Shown here in pieces: positions 20,270-30,112 of a stretch of DNA of 33,791 bases. Positions within the stretch are counted from its first letter, which is position 1, and every line of letters starts with the position of its first letter. The stretch comes from an uncultured Thiodictyon sp. (GTDB lineage: Bacteria; Pseudomonadota; Gammaproteobacteria; Chromatiales; Chromatiaceae), in NCBI GenBank assembly GCA_903837595.1, contig CAILVI010000240.1:1-33791 (forward strand), in the 5' to 3' direction. The notes beneath the pieces are model-generated. The model worked only from the letters and a program-made list of their open reading frames with translations. It had not been told where the DNA came from and did no database searches. The position numbers were made by a program, and so were the translations under genes.

Positions 20270-23200
20270 TCAGTTCTGACCGTCGTCGGCAATGTCGGGT
20301 GCCGTCGCGGTCGGCGCGCGCCCGTCATCCTGGCCGTGGCCAGCGGCCGCCCGCACCTCGACCATGTGTTCGCGGCGATCGTCGCTCAGTGGAAGCATGG
20401 CGTCGTCACGTGCAACACCGTCTACCGTGACCTGCGACTTACCCACCCCATCGGCGCCGTGGGTCACGGCAATGTGATAAGTGGTCTCGCGATAGCGGTA
20501 GTGAACCGTGAATCCCTCCCAGTGTGCGGGCAGGCAAGGCACGAACCGCAAGGTATCGCCATCCAGGCGCAGCCCCAGGATAGACTCCAATATCAGCCGA
20601 TACATCCAGCCCGCCGAACCGGTGTACCAGGTCCAGCCGCCACGCCCGCGATGCGGCGCCACCGCATAGACATCGGCCGCCACCACATAGGGCTCGACCT
20701 TGTAGGTCGCGATCTGCCCCGAAGAGCTCCCGTGATTGACCGGGTTGATCATGGAGAACAGCTCCCAGGTGCGCGCCTGATCGCCCAATCGCGCGAAGGC
20801 CATCGCCGCCCAGATGGCGGCATGGGTATATTGACCGCCATTCTCACGCACACCGGGGACATAGCCCTTGATATAACCCGGGTCCAACTTGGAGGTGTCG
20901 AACGGTGGGTCCAGGAGTTGGATCAACCCCAGGTCGCGGCGCACCAGGCGCGCATCCAACGCCGCCATCCCCAGACGCGCACGCTCCGGCGCCCCCGCCC
21001 CGGAGAGGACCGACCAGCTCTGCGCGATCGAATCGATCTGGCATTCGGGATTGATCGCCGACCCCAGCGGGACGCCGTTATCGAAATAGGCACGCCGATA
21101 CCAGCCGCCATCCCAACCGTGCTGATCCAGGTTGCGGCGCAACTGCTCGGCCTCCTCCCGGCACCGCGCGACCAAGGCCAGGTCACCCTTAAGACCCGCC
21201 ACCACGCTGAAGCGCTCCAGCACCTCATAGAGGAAGAAGCCCAACCACACACTCTCGCCCTGACCCTTCATGCCCACTAGGTTCATGCCGTCATTCCAAT
21301 CCCCGGAGCCCATCAAGGGCAGGCCATGGGCGCCAAACCGCAGGCCATGCATGATCGCTCGTACACAGTGCTGGTAGAGCGTTTGCGTATCCTCGGAGTG
21401 GCCGGGAAGATCGTAATAGGAGTCGTCTTCCCCGCTGACCAGACGGCCCTCCAGGAACCCCACCGGCTCATCGAGCACAGCGACGTCTGCGCTGCCCTGC
21501 ACATAGCGGCAGGTCACCAGGGGTAACCACAAATAGTCGTCCGAGCAGTGCGTGCGCACACCGCGCCCGGTTGGCGGATGCCACCAGTGCTGAACATCGC
21601 CCTCATGGAACTGCCGGCCGGCACATCGCAGCAATTGTTCGCGCGCGAGCCGGGGCTCCGCGTACATGAGAGCCATCACGTCCTGCAATTGATCGCGGAA
21701 CCCAAAGGCGCCCCCCGACTGATAGAAACCACTGCGCGCCCACAGTCGGCAGGCCAGGGTCTGGTAGATGAGCCAGCCGTTGGCCAGTAGATCGAGCGCC
21801 GGATCAGGGGTCTCGACCCTCACCGCGCCCAACGTGTGCTGCCAATACTGGCGCACGGCGGCGAGCGCGTCGCGTGCGCCAGCGCCCCCCCGGCAGCAAT
21901 TTTCGGTATTGCTCGGGTCATCCGCATCATGCCGCCCGGCCATGCCGAGCCGGAAGACCAGTTCGCGCCCCTCGCCGGCGGCCAGTTCAAACCCCACCTG
22001 TAGTGCGGCGCAGGCATCCAGTGCGGCCCCCACCCGGCCGGACAACCCGGTGCGCAGCAAGGCGGCCGGCCGACTCAATGAGCCATTGCGTCCGATGAAT
22101 TCGGTCCGGTCGCCGGTCAGGGTACGGGTCGCGTCGTCCACGTCGAAAAAGGCGAGGCGGCGTCCAAACTCAGTGTTATAGGGATTGCGTGCAAACAGCG
22201 CACCGCTGCTCGGATCGATCTCGGTGATGACATAGGGGGTTGTCTTCGGGCGCAGATCACCCAAGACCCACTCCACATAGCCGGTCGCGGATAGCCGGCG
22301 CGACCGCCCCGACAGGTTGCGCAACTTCAGGACCGAAAACTTGAGCGGTAAGTCGAGTGCGACATAGACCCACAACTCTGACTGGATCCCCTCCTCGGTA
22401 TGCTCAAAGACGCTGTAGCCGAAGCCATGGCGGATGACATAGGGGGTAGCGCCGCGACAGGGCAGCGGCGTGGGCGACCAGAAGCGGCCGGTCTCCTCAT
22501 CGCGCAGATAGAAGGCCTCGCCGCTCGCATCGCTCACCGGGTCATTGTGCCAGGGGGTGAGGCGGAATTCGTGTGCATTCTCACTCCAGGTATAGGCTGC
22601 GCCGCTCTCGGAGATGACGCTACCGAAGAGCGGATTCGCCAATATATTCACCCAGGGCGCCGGGGTCGCCTGGGTCGGGCCAACGGTGATCACGTATTCG
22701 CCGCCGTCCCGGGTGAAACCGCCCAGGCCGTTGTCGAACAGCAGGCCGCGCCCCTGCGCACTGCTCCTTGCCGCCCCATCCGTGCCATCCTCAGGCCAGA
22801 CCGACGGTCGACGCGCCTGGATCGGCCGCAGGCGCGGGGGCTGCCGTTCGATGGGCTCACGGCGGCCGAGTTGCTCGGCCAGCGTTCCGCGGCTGTCGCT
22901 CAGGATGGCGCGCGCCACCGTTTGGAACAGGATGCGGTCCTCGCTGGAGATCTGATCCGCCGGCCGGATAAAGATGCCGCCCGGTCGATCCAGGACGTGG
23001 GCCTCGACCCCGGCGGCGATCAGCCCCATGATCTGATCCTGGAGCTGTTGCCGGTAGCCGGCGTGATCCTCATTCCAGATCACCAGGTCCACGGTCAATC
23101 CCTTCAGGCGCCAATAGGCATGGGCCTGGACCAGCTGATGGATGAGTTCGATATTGACCGGGTCAGTAATCTGTACCAATACCAGCGGGACGTCGCCGGA

Positions 23201-26200
23201 GACGGCGTGGCTCCAGAGTCCGGATTGTCCGCGGTGGTTCTTGATCAGCACGCTCGCCTCGGCGCGCAGCACGGCATTGCTATAGAGAATGGCACCGGCC
23301 AACTGACCGTAGAGTTGCGCGTCGGCGGCACTGGCATTGAGCTGGCGCAGCACCACCTGACTATGGGTCCAGGCCAGATCGAAGCAGCGATCGGCCAGCC
23401 GCTGGTCCTGGTATTTCGCGACCAGACCCACCGCGGCCTCCCGGGTATCGGCGACACCAGTGACCAGATCGAGGGTGGCCGTCTGATCGGGATCGAGGGT
23501 GAGCTCGTAGCGGATGGCAACGATCGGGTCCAACACGGAGCCGACACTGCCCGTGAGCACACCGCCCGCACCCAGGGCCGCAGGCGCGGCGACGGTGCGG
23601 CCACGACCGATGAACTGGAGCCGATCCGTCTCAAAGGTCAGGGTCCCGCAATCGGCCCCGCGTGCCACCATCAAGTGGAACATCCAGGGCGAGGACTCGG
23701 CCTGTGAGCGTGGCCGGCGGGTGCACAGGAGCGCCGGTTGCGGGTTCAGGCACTGCGTCTGCACAAACAGGTTGCTGAAGGCCGGGTGCAGGGCATCCGC
23801 CGCGGGCGGGGCGAGCACCACCTCGGTGTAACTGGTGATCTCGATGACCCGCCGGGTGCGGGCACGGTTGGTGATGCGCACCCGACGCAGTTCGATATCG
23901 TCCTCCGGCGAGACGACGATCTCGGTATAGGACTCGATCTCATGGTCGCGGCGGCGAAACTCGGCACGGCCCTCCGAGAAGATCGCCTCGTAGCGCTCAG
24001 GCACCGTGAGGGTTGGCTGATAGGTGGTCGACCAGAACGCACCGCTCGCCTGGTCACGCAGATAACAGAAGGTACCCCAGGCATCGCGGGTACTGTCCTC
24101 GCGCCAACGGGTGACTGCCAGGTCCTTCCAACGGCTGTAGCCGCCACCCGCGTTGGTCACCATCACGTGGTAGCGCCCGTTGGAGAGCAATTGCACCTGC
24201 GGTTGGCGGGTGTTGGGGCTGCTAAAGACGCGCAGTGCAGCCTCATGGTTGCTGCCAGTCGGGCGGAAGTCGCTGACCCCCTCGTTCGCGTGGGAATAGA
24301 ATGCCTGGGTCTTGGGAATACGCTCCTGGAGCAACAGGGCGGTGGCCTGGAACTGGGGCACCGACTCAAAGCGCCGCTGCATTGGACGGTCCAACAGCAG
24401 ATAGGCGAGTGCGAGCAGACTCATGCCCTGATGATGGGCCATGAAAGAACGCACCACGGCGCTCGTCTGCCCGCGGGGCAGTCGGGCAGGCGTGTAGTCG
24501 ATGGCCTCGTAGAAGCCGAAGCGCCCCGCAAAGCCCGCAGCGGCGAGCCGCTGTAGATTCGCGCACGCGGCCTCGGGCGCGACCATCAGCGCAAGCGCGC
24601 AGGCATAGGGTGCAATGACCAGGTCGTCGGCCAGCCCACGCTTGAGCCCCAGGCCGGGCACACCGAAGGCGCGGTACTGATAGTTGAACTGGGTATCGAC
24701 CGTGTTATAGCCGGATTCAGAAACCCCCCAGGGCACCCCGCGGGCCCGGCCATAGGCGATTTGCCCCGCCACCGCCGCCCGATAGGTTTGGTCGAGCAGG
24801 GTGTTGTCGTAGGTCGGCATCACCAGCAGCGGCATGAGATACTCGAACATCGAGCCGCTCCAGGACAAGAGCGTCGACTCACCGGCCGCCTTGGTCAGCA
24901 GGCGCCCCAGGGCAAACCAGGACTCCTGGGGCAGCTGGTCCTGCGCAATCGCCACGAACTGACCCAGGCGCGCCTCCGAGGCCAGCAGGTCGTAGCAACT
25001 CGTATCGCGCCGCCGCTCGGCGACGTGGTAACCGATCGCGAGCAGGTGCTGCGCCTCGTCGTAGAGAAAGTCGCAATCCATTTGGGCGAGTTCGCCGGCC
25101 TGCAGCGCCAGGAGTTCCAGCGCCCTGATCCGCCCGCGGGCACGTCCGCCAGCGAGCGCAATGAGCGGCTGCAATGCCGGCGCCCCGGCCGCTTGGCCGG
25201 GGTCCTCCGGTGCTCGGGTCGACACCCACTGTGCCTCAATGGCCGCCAACTGGCGTAACGTCGGGATCGCGGTCAATTGGGGCAGATCGCCAGGCGCCGT
25301 CGGGTCCCCGAGCCACGGGACGAGGAACAGCAATTCATCCAGCGCCGCGCGGCACTCCCGTGCCAGGGCGCGGGCCCAGCGGTGCGCCTCGTCGCCGGCA
25401 CCGGCGGCCAGTTCAATGAGCCCGCTCTCGGCGTCCGCCGCCAGCTGCTCGAGGCACTGCCGGACCGCCGGCAGCGTATTGGGGGGCGCGAGGGACTGGG
25501 CCTGCAGCGTCTGGGCAAACCGCGTCAGCGCAACAGGCAAGACGCCGTTGCTCGCGTCCACCAGGCTATGGAAGCTGTCGCTGAGCCCCGCGAGCGTACG
25601 CGCCCGGAAGATGGGGTCATCGACCAGTGCCAGCAGGCCCGGCTGTAAGGTCAGCAGATGACCGGCGAGGTTACCGCTATCCACCGATGAGATGTAGACC
25701 GGTGGGAGTGGCAGTAGTGACTCGGTGTCGTACCAGTTGAAGAAGTGACCGCGGTAGCGCTCCAGACCGGCCATCGTGCGTAGCGCGTCAGTCGTGCGCT
25801 CGATCAGGGCGCCGACCGGCAGGTAGCCAAAGTCATAAGCGGCCAGGTTCGCGAGCAAGGACAGTCCCATATTGGTCGGTGAGGTACGATGCGCGACCAT
25901 GGCCACCGGGTGCTCCTGGTAATTGTCGGGCGGCAGCCAATGGTCTGCGGGGCCCACGAAGGTCTCGAAGAAGTCCCACGTCCGGCGGGCGAGCGTGCGC
26001 AGAAAGCGCGTCTGGGCCGCACTCAAGCGTGCCACGTGCCGCGTCAGCGGGCGGCTCAGCCACCAAGCGATCACCGGTGAGGCGAACCACATGAGCAGGA
26101 TCGGTGCCGCCACCCACAGCGCGGCCGGGTTGCCCGCGGCGAGCCCGAGTGCAACGAGCAGCGCGAACATGGGGGCGAACACCATCTGTCGGACGCAGCC

Positions 26201-29065
26201 GACGACCCCCGGCGAGCGCGTATTCAGCTCGCCCGACGCCGTCCATTCCAGCAGCCCGCGGTGGCTGACCCACATCCGCCAGCGGGTGCGCAGCACGGCA
26301 TCCAGACTGAACCAGGCCTCATACGGCAGGCAGGCGATCGCAAAGCCCGCCTGGGCCAACTGCCGCAGCGCCGCGTAGAGCGCAGCGCCGAGGTGCTGGC
26401 CCCAGCGCACATCGCCCGGCTTCTGGAGCCCGTTCAGGAGCGCGGTCAGCAGCGACGGGACCAGCGAGATGCCAAGCACCGCCAAGGTCCAGTAGCCGGG
26501 TGCGGACAGCAGCACCCAACCCAGCACATACAGCAGGGTCAGGGCCGCGGGCACGAGACTACGCCGCAGATTGTCGGCCAGTTTCCAGCGTGACAGTGCC
26601 GAGAGGGCGTTGTGGCACCACCCGCCGTCGGCGGCCGGAACGCGCGGCCACAGCCACCCGGCGACCTGCCAATCCCCGCGGATCCAGCGGTAGCGACGGC
26701 TCACGTCCGCGCTGTAGCCGGCCGGCGAATCCTCGTACAACTGCACATCAGAGAGCAGTCCGGAGCGGGCATAGCACCCTTCCAGCAGGTCGTGGCTCAG
26801 GATGCGGTTTTCCGGGAAGCGCCCGGCGAGCGCCCGCTCGAAGGCCGTGACGTCGTAGATGCCCTTGCCGATGAAGGAGCCTTCCTGAAACCAATCCTGA
26901 TAGAGGTCGGAGACGGCGTGCGTATAGGGGTCGAGGCCGGCGTCACTCCCGCACAGCCGCGCATAGCGCGAGCGGTTGGCACCCGGCAGGCTCACGGCAA
27001 CGCGCGGCTGCAGGATGGCGTAGCCGTCACCGACCAGCGCGCGCCCTGCGTCGTAGCGCGGGCGGTTGAGCGGATGGGCCATGGCGCCGACCAGCGCGCG
27101 CGCACTGTCCCGTGGCAGTTGGGTGTCGGTGTCCAGGGTGATGACATAGCGCACGTCCGAGAGCGACGTCAGATCACCGACGATCAGCGCGAAGTCATTC
27201 CCGGCCGGGGTCGGGGCGCCGCGCAGCAGGGCGTTCAGGGCAGCCAGCTTGCCGCGTTTGCGCTCATAGCCCATCCACACCCGCTCCTGCGGGTTCCACA
27301 CCCGCGGGCGGTGGAATAGGAAGAAGGTGTCGCCCCGCGGGCGCGGATAGCGCACGTTCAGCGCCTCGATCCGCTCCCCGGCCAACTGCACCAGGGCCGC
27401 ATCGCCCGGTAAGGTCTCGCTCTGGGCATCACGCAGATCAGTCAACAGGCCGAAGTGCAGGTGGTCATCCTGATTGGCGAGGCACCGCACCTCCAGCGCC
27501 TCGACCAGGGACTCGATGTTCGCGACGCTGCTGAGCATGGTCGGCGTCACCACCAAGGTGCGCGACTCCGGCGGAATGCCGGTACTGAGTTCCATGCGCG
27601 GCAGCAGATAGGGCGTTGCCAGCAGGGTCGCCAGCCAGTTCACCAGTGCCACGGCCAGCTGACTGCTGCCCAATAGCGCCAGCATTGTGAGTGGGATCAG
27701 CAGCCGCAGCGGCCAATCGGCGGCCCGTGCCGGGGCCAGCAGGCTCGCGGCGAAGAGCGCCGACAGCAGGCTGATGGCACCGAGATACAGAAACAGCGGG
27801 ATCCGACGCCCCCGCCGCTGCAGGGCATCCACGACCCCTACACGCGCCTTGGCCCGCCGCTCCAGCAGCACCAGGCCGCGATCGATCAGGTAATAGCCGA
27901 CATGTCCGGCGCGCTCGGCGTCATCCGACCGCGCGGCCCCCTCCACGGCCAGGTCGAGCGCGTGACGTGCAACCCACTCCTCCGTGCCGTCACAACCCTT
28001 GGCGATGCGCTCCACCACATGCCGGTAACGATCTCGGGTCGCGAAATCCATCCGCCCGTAGACGCCACCCGGATCGCGGCGCAAGGTGCACTCAACCACA
28101 CTCATGGTCTCCACGAACTCGCGCCAATCCATCGCGCCCAGGAAGCGGAGACTGCCAATGCTGTTGCTGATGGAGATCTGATCCGCCGCCTGTTGCTGGT
28201 TTTCCGCCTGCACCAGCTCTTCGGTCGTGAGCCCCGCATCGGCGAGGTTCTGCTCGATCCAGGTTAGTGGCAAAGCCAGGGCGGGACTCTGGCCTTGCAG
28301 GCGACGCGCGAATTCGGCCACAAAGGCGCTCGACAGCGGGGGCTGCGAGCGCGCCATATCGGCGATCACCAGGATCACATTCTTCGGATCGCGCGCGGCC
28401 ATCGCCACCATCTCATCGGCCCAGGCGTCCGCCAGATTATGACCGGTACGGCTGCCCGCAATACGGGCCGCCACCCGCCTGAGATTCTCGATCAAGGCGA
28501 GGCGCAGCATGATGGGAATGGCCCACAGCTCGCCCAACCGCAAGGAGATGACGCCCTGATAGGCGGCGACAAAGCGACTGAGCGTTTCCGGATCGACCCG
28601 ACCGTCGCCGTGCGCGATGATCTCGAGCGCGATGTCATAGACCCGCGGCAACCCGGCGGATGGACCGCTACGCAGGCGCGGCAGTTCGCGGCTGTAGCCC
28701 TTGGGCAGATGCCGCTTGGCAGTACGGATCTGCTCTTCGATGAGATAGAAATTATCCAGCAGCCACTCCCCCGCGGGGGCGATACGACGGTTCTTGGCCA
28801 CCGCCTGGATGAGCAGCGCGCAGACGTCGACCAGGGTCGCCTCATTGGCGTTGAGTCGCACCAGCAATTGGTCAGGTCCGTGGCGCGGCGTCAATACATG
28901 CGACTCGGCAAGTGCCTTGCCGTGCTGTTCCATCTGCACGGCGCTGAATAATTCATCACGTAACGGCTGCTCGTCCCCGACATAGGTCTTGGTCAGACCG
29001 TTGCCAAGCAGCCTCATCCTTATCTGGAGCAATGTTTCGCGAATATCCATAAAATCAAAAATCAC
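20270..29065 (-). CDS. ndvB: Cyclic beta-1,2-glucan synthase (GT84-GH94)
   Basis: NdvB/ChvB-type enzymes make cyclic beta-1,2-glucan from UDP-glucose at the inner membrane, initiating, elongating, cyclising and trimming in one polypeptide. The product is 2931 residues; family members are near 2830-2870. Segments, roughly: N-terminal domain 1-420; two helices 422-505; GT84 with LDTDTQLPRD (about 645) and RWIRGDWQ (about 792); helices 840-890 and 955-1010. Then the middle glycoamylase-like cyclisation domain (ESGYNTVDTQFNYQYRAFG near 1450, MAHHQGMS near 1543); two GH94-type beta-sandwiches (near 1640 and 2118); and a GH94 barrel from about 2440 with GSGDWNDGMN near 2592, holding the presumed general acid Asp. 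All key motifs look intact. The GTG at 29063-29065 or the ATG at 29048-29050 may be the start. It heads the exporter operon. Confidence 0.93.
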   Translation of the reverse strand: MIFDFMDIRETLLQIRMRLLGNGLTKTYVGDEQPLRDELFSAVQMEQHGKALAESHVLTPRHGPDQLLVRLNANEATLVDVCALLIQAVAKNRRIAPAGEWLLDNFYLIEEQIRTAKRHLPKGYSRELPRLRSGPSAGLPRVYDIALEIIAHGDGRVDPETLSRFVAAYQGVISLRLGELWAIPIMLRLALIENLRRVAARIAGSRTGHNLADAWADEMVAMAARDPKNVILVIADMARSQPPLSSAFVAEFARRLQGQSPALALPLTWIEQNLADAGLTTEELVQAENQQQAADQISISNSIGSLRFLGAMDWREFVETMSVVECTLRRDPGGVYGRMDFATRDRYRHVVERIAKGCDGTEEWVARHALDLAVEGAARSDDAERAGHVGYYLIDRGLVLLERRAKARVGVVDALQRRGRRIPLFLYLGAISLLSALFAASLLAPARAADWPLRLLIPLTMLALLGSSQLAVALVNWLATLLATPYLLPRMELSTGIPPESRTLVVTPTMLSSVANIESLVEALEVRCLANQDDHLHFGLLTDLRDAQSETLPGDAALVQLAGERIEALNVRYPRPRGDTFFLFHRPRVWNPQERVWMGYERKRGKLAALNALLRGAPTPAGNDFALIVGDLTSLSDVRYVITLDTDTQLPRDSARALVGAMAHPLNRPRYDAGRALVGDGYAILQPRVAVSLPGANRSRYARLCGSDAGLDPYTHAVSDLYQDWFQEGSFIGKGIYDVTAFERALAGRFPENRILSHDLLEGCYARSGLLSDVQLYEDSPAGYSADVSRRYRWIRGDWQVAGWLWPRVPAADGGWCHNALSALSRWKLADNLRRSLVPAALTLLYVLGWVLLSAPGYWTLAVLGISLVPSLLTALLNGLQKPGDVRWGQHLGAALYAALRQLAQAGFAIACLPYEAWFSLDAVLRTRWRMWVSHRGLLEWTASGELNTRSPGVVGCVRQMVFAPMFALLVALGLAAGNPAALWVAAPILLMWFASPVIAWWLSRPLTRHVARLSAAQTRFLRTLARRTWDFFETFVGPADHWLPPDNYQEHPVAMVAHRTSPTNMGLSLLANLAAYDFGYLPVGALIERTTDALRTMAGLERYRGHFFNWYDTESLLPLPPVYISSVDSGNLAGHLLTLQPGLLALVDDPIFRARTLAGLSDSFHSLVDASNGVLPVALTRFAQTLQAQSLAPPNTLPAVRQCLEQLAADAESGLIELAAGAGDEAHRWARALARECRAALDELLFLVPWLGDPTAPGDLPQLTAIPTLRQLAAIEAQWVSTRAPEDPGQAAGAPALQPLIALAGGRARGRIRALELLALQAGELAQMDCDFLYDEAQHLLAIGYHVAERRRDTSCYDLLASEARLGQFVAIAQDQLPQESWFALGRLLTKAAGESTLLSWSGSMFEYLMPLLVMPTYDNTLLDQTYRAAVAGQIAYGRARGVPWGVSESGYNTVDTQFNYQYRAFGVPGLGLKRGLADDLVIAPYACALALMVAPEAACANLQRLAAAGFAGRFGFYEAIDYTPARLPRGQTSAVVRSFMAHHQGMSLLALAYLLLDRPMQRRFESVPQFQATALLLQERIPKTQAFYSHANEGVSDFRPTGSNHEAALRVFSSPNTRQPQVQLLSNGRYHVMVTNAGGGYSRWKDLAVTRWREDSTRDAWGTFCYLRDQASGAFWSTTYQPTLTVPERYEAIFSEGRAEFRRRDHEIESYTEIVVSPEDDIELRRVRITNRARTRRVIEITSYTEVVLAPPAADALHPAFSNLFVQTQCLNPQPALLCTRRPRSQAESSPWMFHLMVARGADCGTLTFETDRLQFIGRGRTVAAPAALGAGGVLTGSVGSVLDPIVAIRYELTLDPDQTATLDLVTGVADTREAAVGLVAKYQDQRLADRCFDLAWTHSQVVLRQLNASAADAQLYGQLAGAILYSNAVLRAEASVLIKNHRGQSGLWSHAVSGDVPLVLVQITDPVNIELIHQLVQAHAYWRLKGLTVDLVIWNEDHAGYRQQLQDQIMGLIAAGVEAHVLDRPGGIFIRPADQISSEDRILFQTVARAILSDSRGTLAEQLGRREPIERQPPRLRPIQARRPSVWPEDGTDGAARSSAQGRGLLFDNGLGGFTRDGGEYVITVGPTQATPAPWVNILANPLFGSVISESGAAYTWSENAHEFRLTPWHNDPVSDASGEAFYLRDEETGRFWSPTPLPCRGATPYVIRHGFGYSVFEHTEEGIQSELWVYVALDLPLKFSVLKLRNLSGRSRRLSATGYVEWVLGDLRPKTTPYVITEIDPSSGALFARNPYNTEFGRRLAFFDVDDATRTLTGDRTEFIGRNGSLSRPAALLRTGLSGRVGAALDACAALQVGFELAAGEGRELVFRLGMAGRHDADDPSNTENCCRGGAGARDALAAVRQYWQHTLGAVRVETPDPALDLLANGWLIYQTLACRLWARSGFYQSGGAFGFRDQLQDVMALMYAEPRLAREQLLRCAGRQFHEGDVQHWWHPPTGRGVRTHCSDDYLWLPLVTCRYVQGSADVAVLDEPVGFLEGRLVSGEDDSYYDLPGHSEDTQTLYQHCVRAIMHGLRFGAHGLPLMGSGDWNDGMNLVGMKGQGESVWLGFFLYEVLERFSVVAGLKGDLALVARCREEAEQLRRNLDQHGWDGGWYRRAYFDNGVPLGSAINPECQIDSIAQSWSVLSGAGAPERARLGMAALDARLVRRDLGLIQLLDPPFDTSKLDPGYIKGYVPGVRENGGQYTHAAIWAAMAFARLGDQARTWELFSMINPVNHGSSSGQIATYKVEPYVVAADVYAVAPHRGRGGWTWYTGSAGWMYRLILESILGLRLDGDTLRFVPCLPAHWEGFTVHYRYRETTYHIAVTHGADGVGKSQVTVDGVARDDAMLPLSDDRREHMVEVRAAAGHGQDDGRAPTATAPDIADDGQN

Positions 29066-29150
29066 TCACCAGGCGATCGATCCGCACCCTGACCCCATCA
29101 CCACGATGCGTGCGGACCCAATGCCATTAAGTTAAGCTCTCGCAACGGCG

Positions 29151-29177
29151 CGGGCCGGGGTCTGTGACCCCGGCCCG
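29151..29177. repeat. Perfect 12-bp inverted repeat (strong hairpin)
   Basis: CGGGCCGGGGTC and GACCCCGGCCCG flank a TGT loop. The stem is perfect and GC-rich but lacks a T run on either side. It sits between the start of the glucan synthase and the stop of the next minus-strand gene (29066-29305), so it may act as a 3' stem of the sll1863-type transcript or belong to a dispersed repeat. Confidence 0.6.
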
Positions 29178-29305
29178 AACGTTTAGGGCGCCGGAAAACT
29201 TGCCTGCTGTGATCGCCGAAAACGTTTCGGGCGGCGCCCATACTCGGCCCGGCTCGGTGGTTGGCGCTCACTTAATGGACGACCTCGCCGGCAGCGGGGC
29301 GGCCC

Positions 29306-29596
29306 TTAAGCCTTGTAATGCGACTGAAACGTCTGCACCGAGTCCTTCAATGCCGCCCACGCCTTGTCGGCCTCCACCTTGACTTGCTCCCAGGCGGATT
29401 CGCTGGCCGCCTTCATTTCCTCCAGCTTCTTTTCGCCTTCATCGCGCTTGACGCGCAACGCACTGAGCTGCTCCGCATACTTTTCCTTGGCGTCCTCACG
29501 GACCTCATGCGCCTTTGCTTCCAATGCGTCGATCTCGGCACTCCAGACATCGAGCTGACGTTTCATGCTGGCAACGTATTCATCTTTGGTCGACAT
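29306..29596 (-). CDS. sll1863-type coiled-coil stress protein
   Basis: The 96-residue product starts MSTKDEYVASMKRQLDVWSA. It is a long charged coiled coil (IDALEAKAHEVREDAKEKYA, LRVKRDEGEKKLEEMKAASE) that ends ALKDSVQTFQSHYKA. This is the pattern of proteins annotated as the sll1863 family, small soluble stress-related proteins found in cyanobacteria and proteobacteria, function unknown. It has no signal peptide. A GAGGAT ribosome-binding site lies 9 bases before the ATG. A complete terminator sits 26 bases upstream of the start, inside what would be its leader. So it either has a promoter very close to the gene or is reached by read-through. Confidence 0.8.
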   Translation of the reverse strand: MSTKDEYVASMKRQLDVWSAEIDALEAKAHEVREDAKEKYAEQLSALRVKRDEGEKKLEEMKAASESAWEQVKVEADKAWAALKDSVQTFQSHYKA

Positions 29597-29622
29597 TTCG
29601 GCTGATCCTCATCGTGGTTAGG

Positions 29623-29643
29623 AAAAAACCGGCGCAGTGCCGG
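29623..29643 (-). terminator. Rho-independent terminator on minus strand
   Basis: On minus, CCGGC (complement of 29639-29643), loop ACTGC and GCCGG (29629-29633) are followed by six T (29623-29628). It ends transcription from upstream minus-strand genes (DUF2333 block or the small ORF 29682-29927), just before the sll1863-type gene. Confidence 0.8.
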
Positions 29644-29681
29644 AGTTCGGGTCCTGGCTCCGTGAATGAGCGAACCCTGTA

Positions 29682-29927
29682 TCAGGTAGAATGTACTCTA
29701 CAATTTACCCTCGGGTCAGTCTGTTCGCTGGCGCACCGAAGTGGGGCAGATCGCGGGGTCTTGCTGACCTTGGGCGGCAGGCGGCTGGCACGACAGAGGC
29801 CCGGACACCGATCGACCAACGCTGAAGCGACGTTCCTGGTGTCGTCGGACAGAGTAAGACTGCCGGCAGGCATACCCAAACCACCCGCCATGATCGCGGC
29901 CATCGCACCGGCCTGGAATGCATTCAT
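29682..29927 (-). CDS. Possible small ORF before a terminator
   Basis: An 81-residue frame starts MNAFQAGAMAAIMAGGLGMP. AGGAG lies 9 bases before its ATG, and a complete terminator begins 39 bases after its stop. The first 25 residues are hydrophobic, and the C-terminal half is Arg/Ser/Pro-rich with four Cys (CPGLC and two more), without family resemblance. The flanking signals are its only support. If it is not a gene, the terminator would serve a 470-base 3' tail of the DUF2333 mRNA. No other gene is seen in 29928-30112. Confidence 0.3.
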   Translation of the reverse strand: MNAFQAGAMAAIMAGGLGMPAGSLTLSDDTRNVASALVDRCPGLCRASRLPPKVSKTPRSAPLRCASEQTDPRVNCRVHST

Positions 29928-30112
29928 CTGCCCTGCTCCTGCGATTGATGTTGCTCCATGGGCCAGACGACCAGCCGCCCGAGCGCGCGGCAGGGTACCG
30001 ATCGCAACTGCGGCGGCCTTGATCGTCGTAACTCTCTTGACCCTGCTGCGCCGGTGTCACACAGGCGTCAGGCGCGCGGTGCGCTCCGCGGCCGGCGGCC
30101 GCAGCGACGACC

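Noticed and set aside
22400-23707. 435-codon plus-strand frame opposite ndvB
   Set aside because: Antisense shadow of a well-supported gene; no start signals and no recognisable domain.
29121-29137. AATGCCATTAAGTTAAG as an IS end
   Set aside because: It feels familiar from transposon-rich genomes, but no partner repeat or transposase lies nearby, so I do not call an element.
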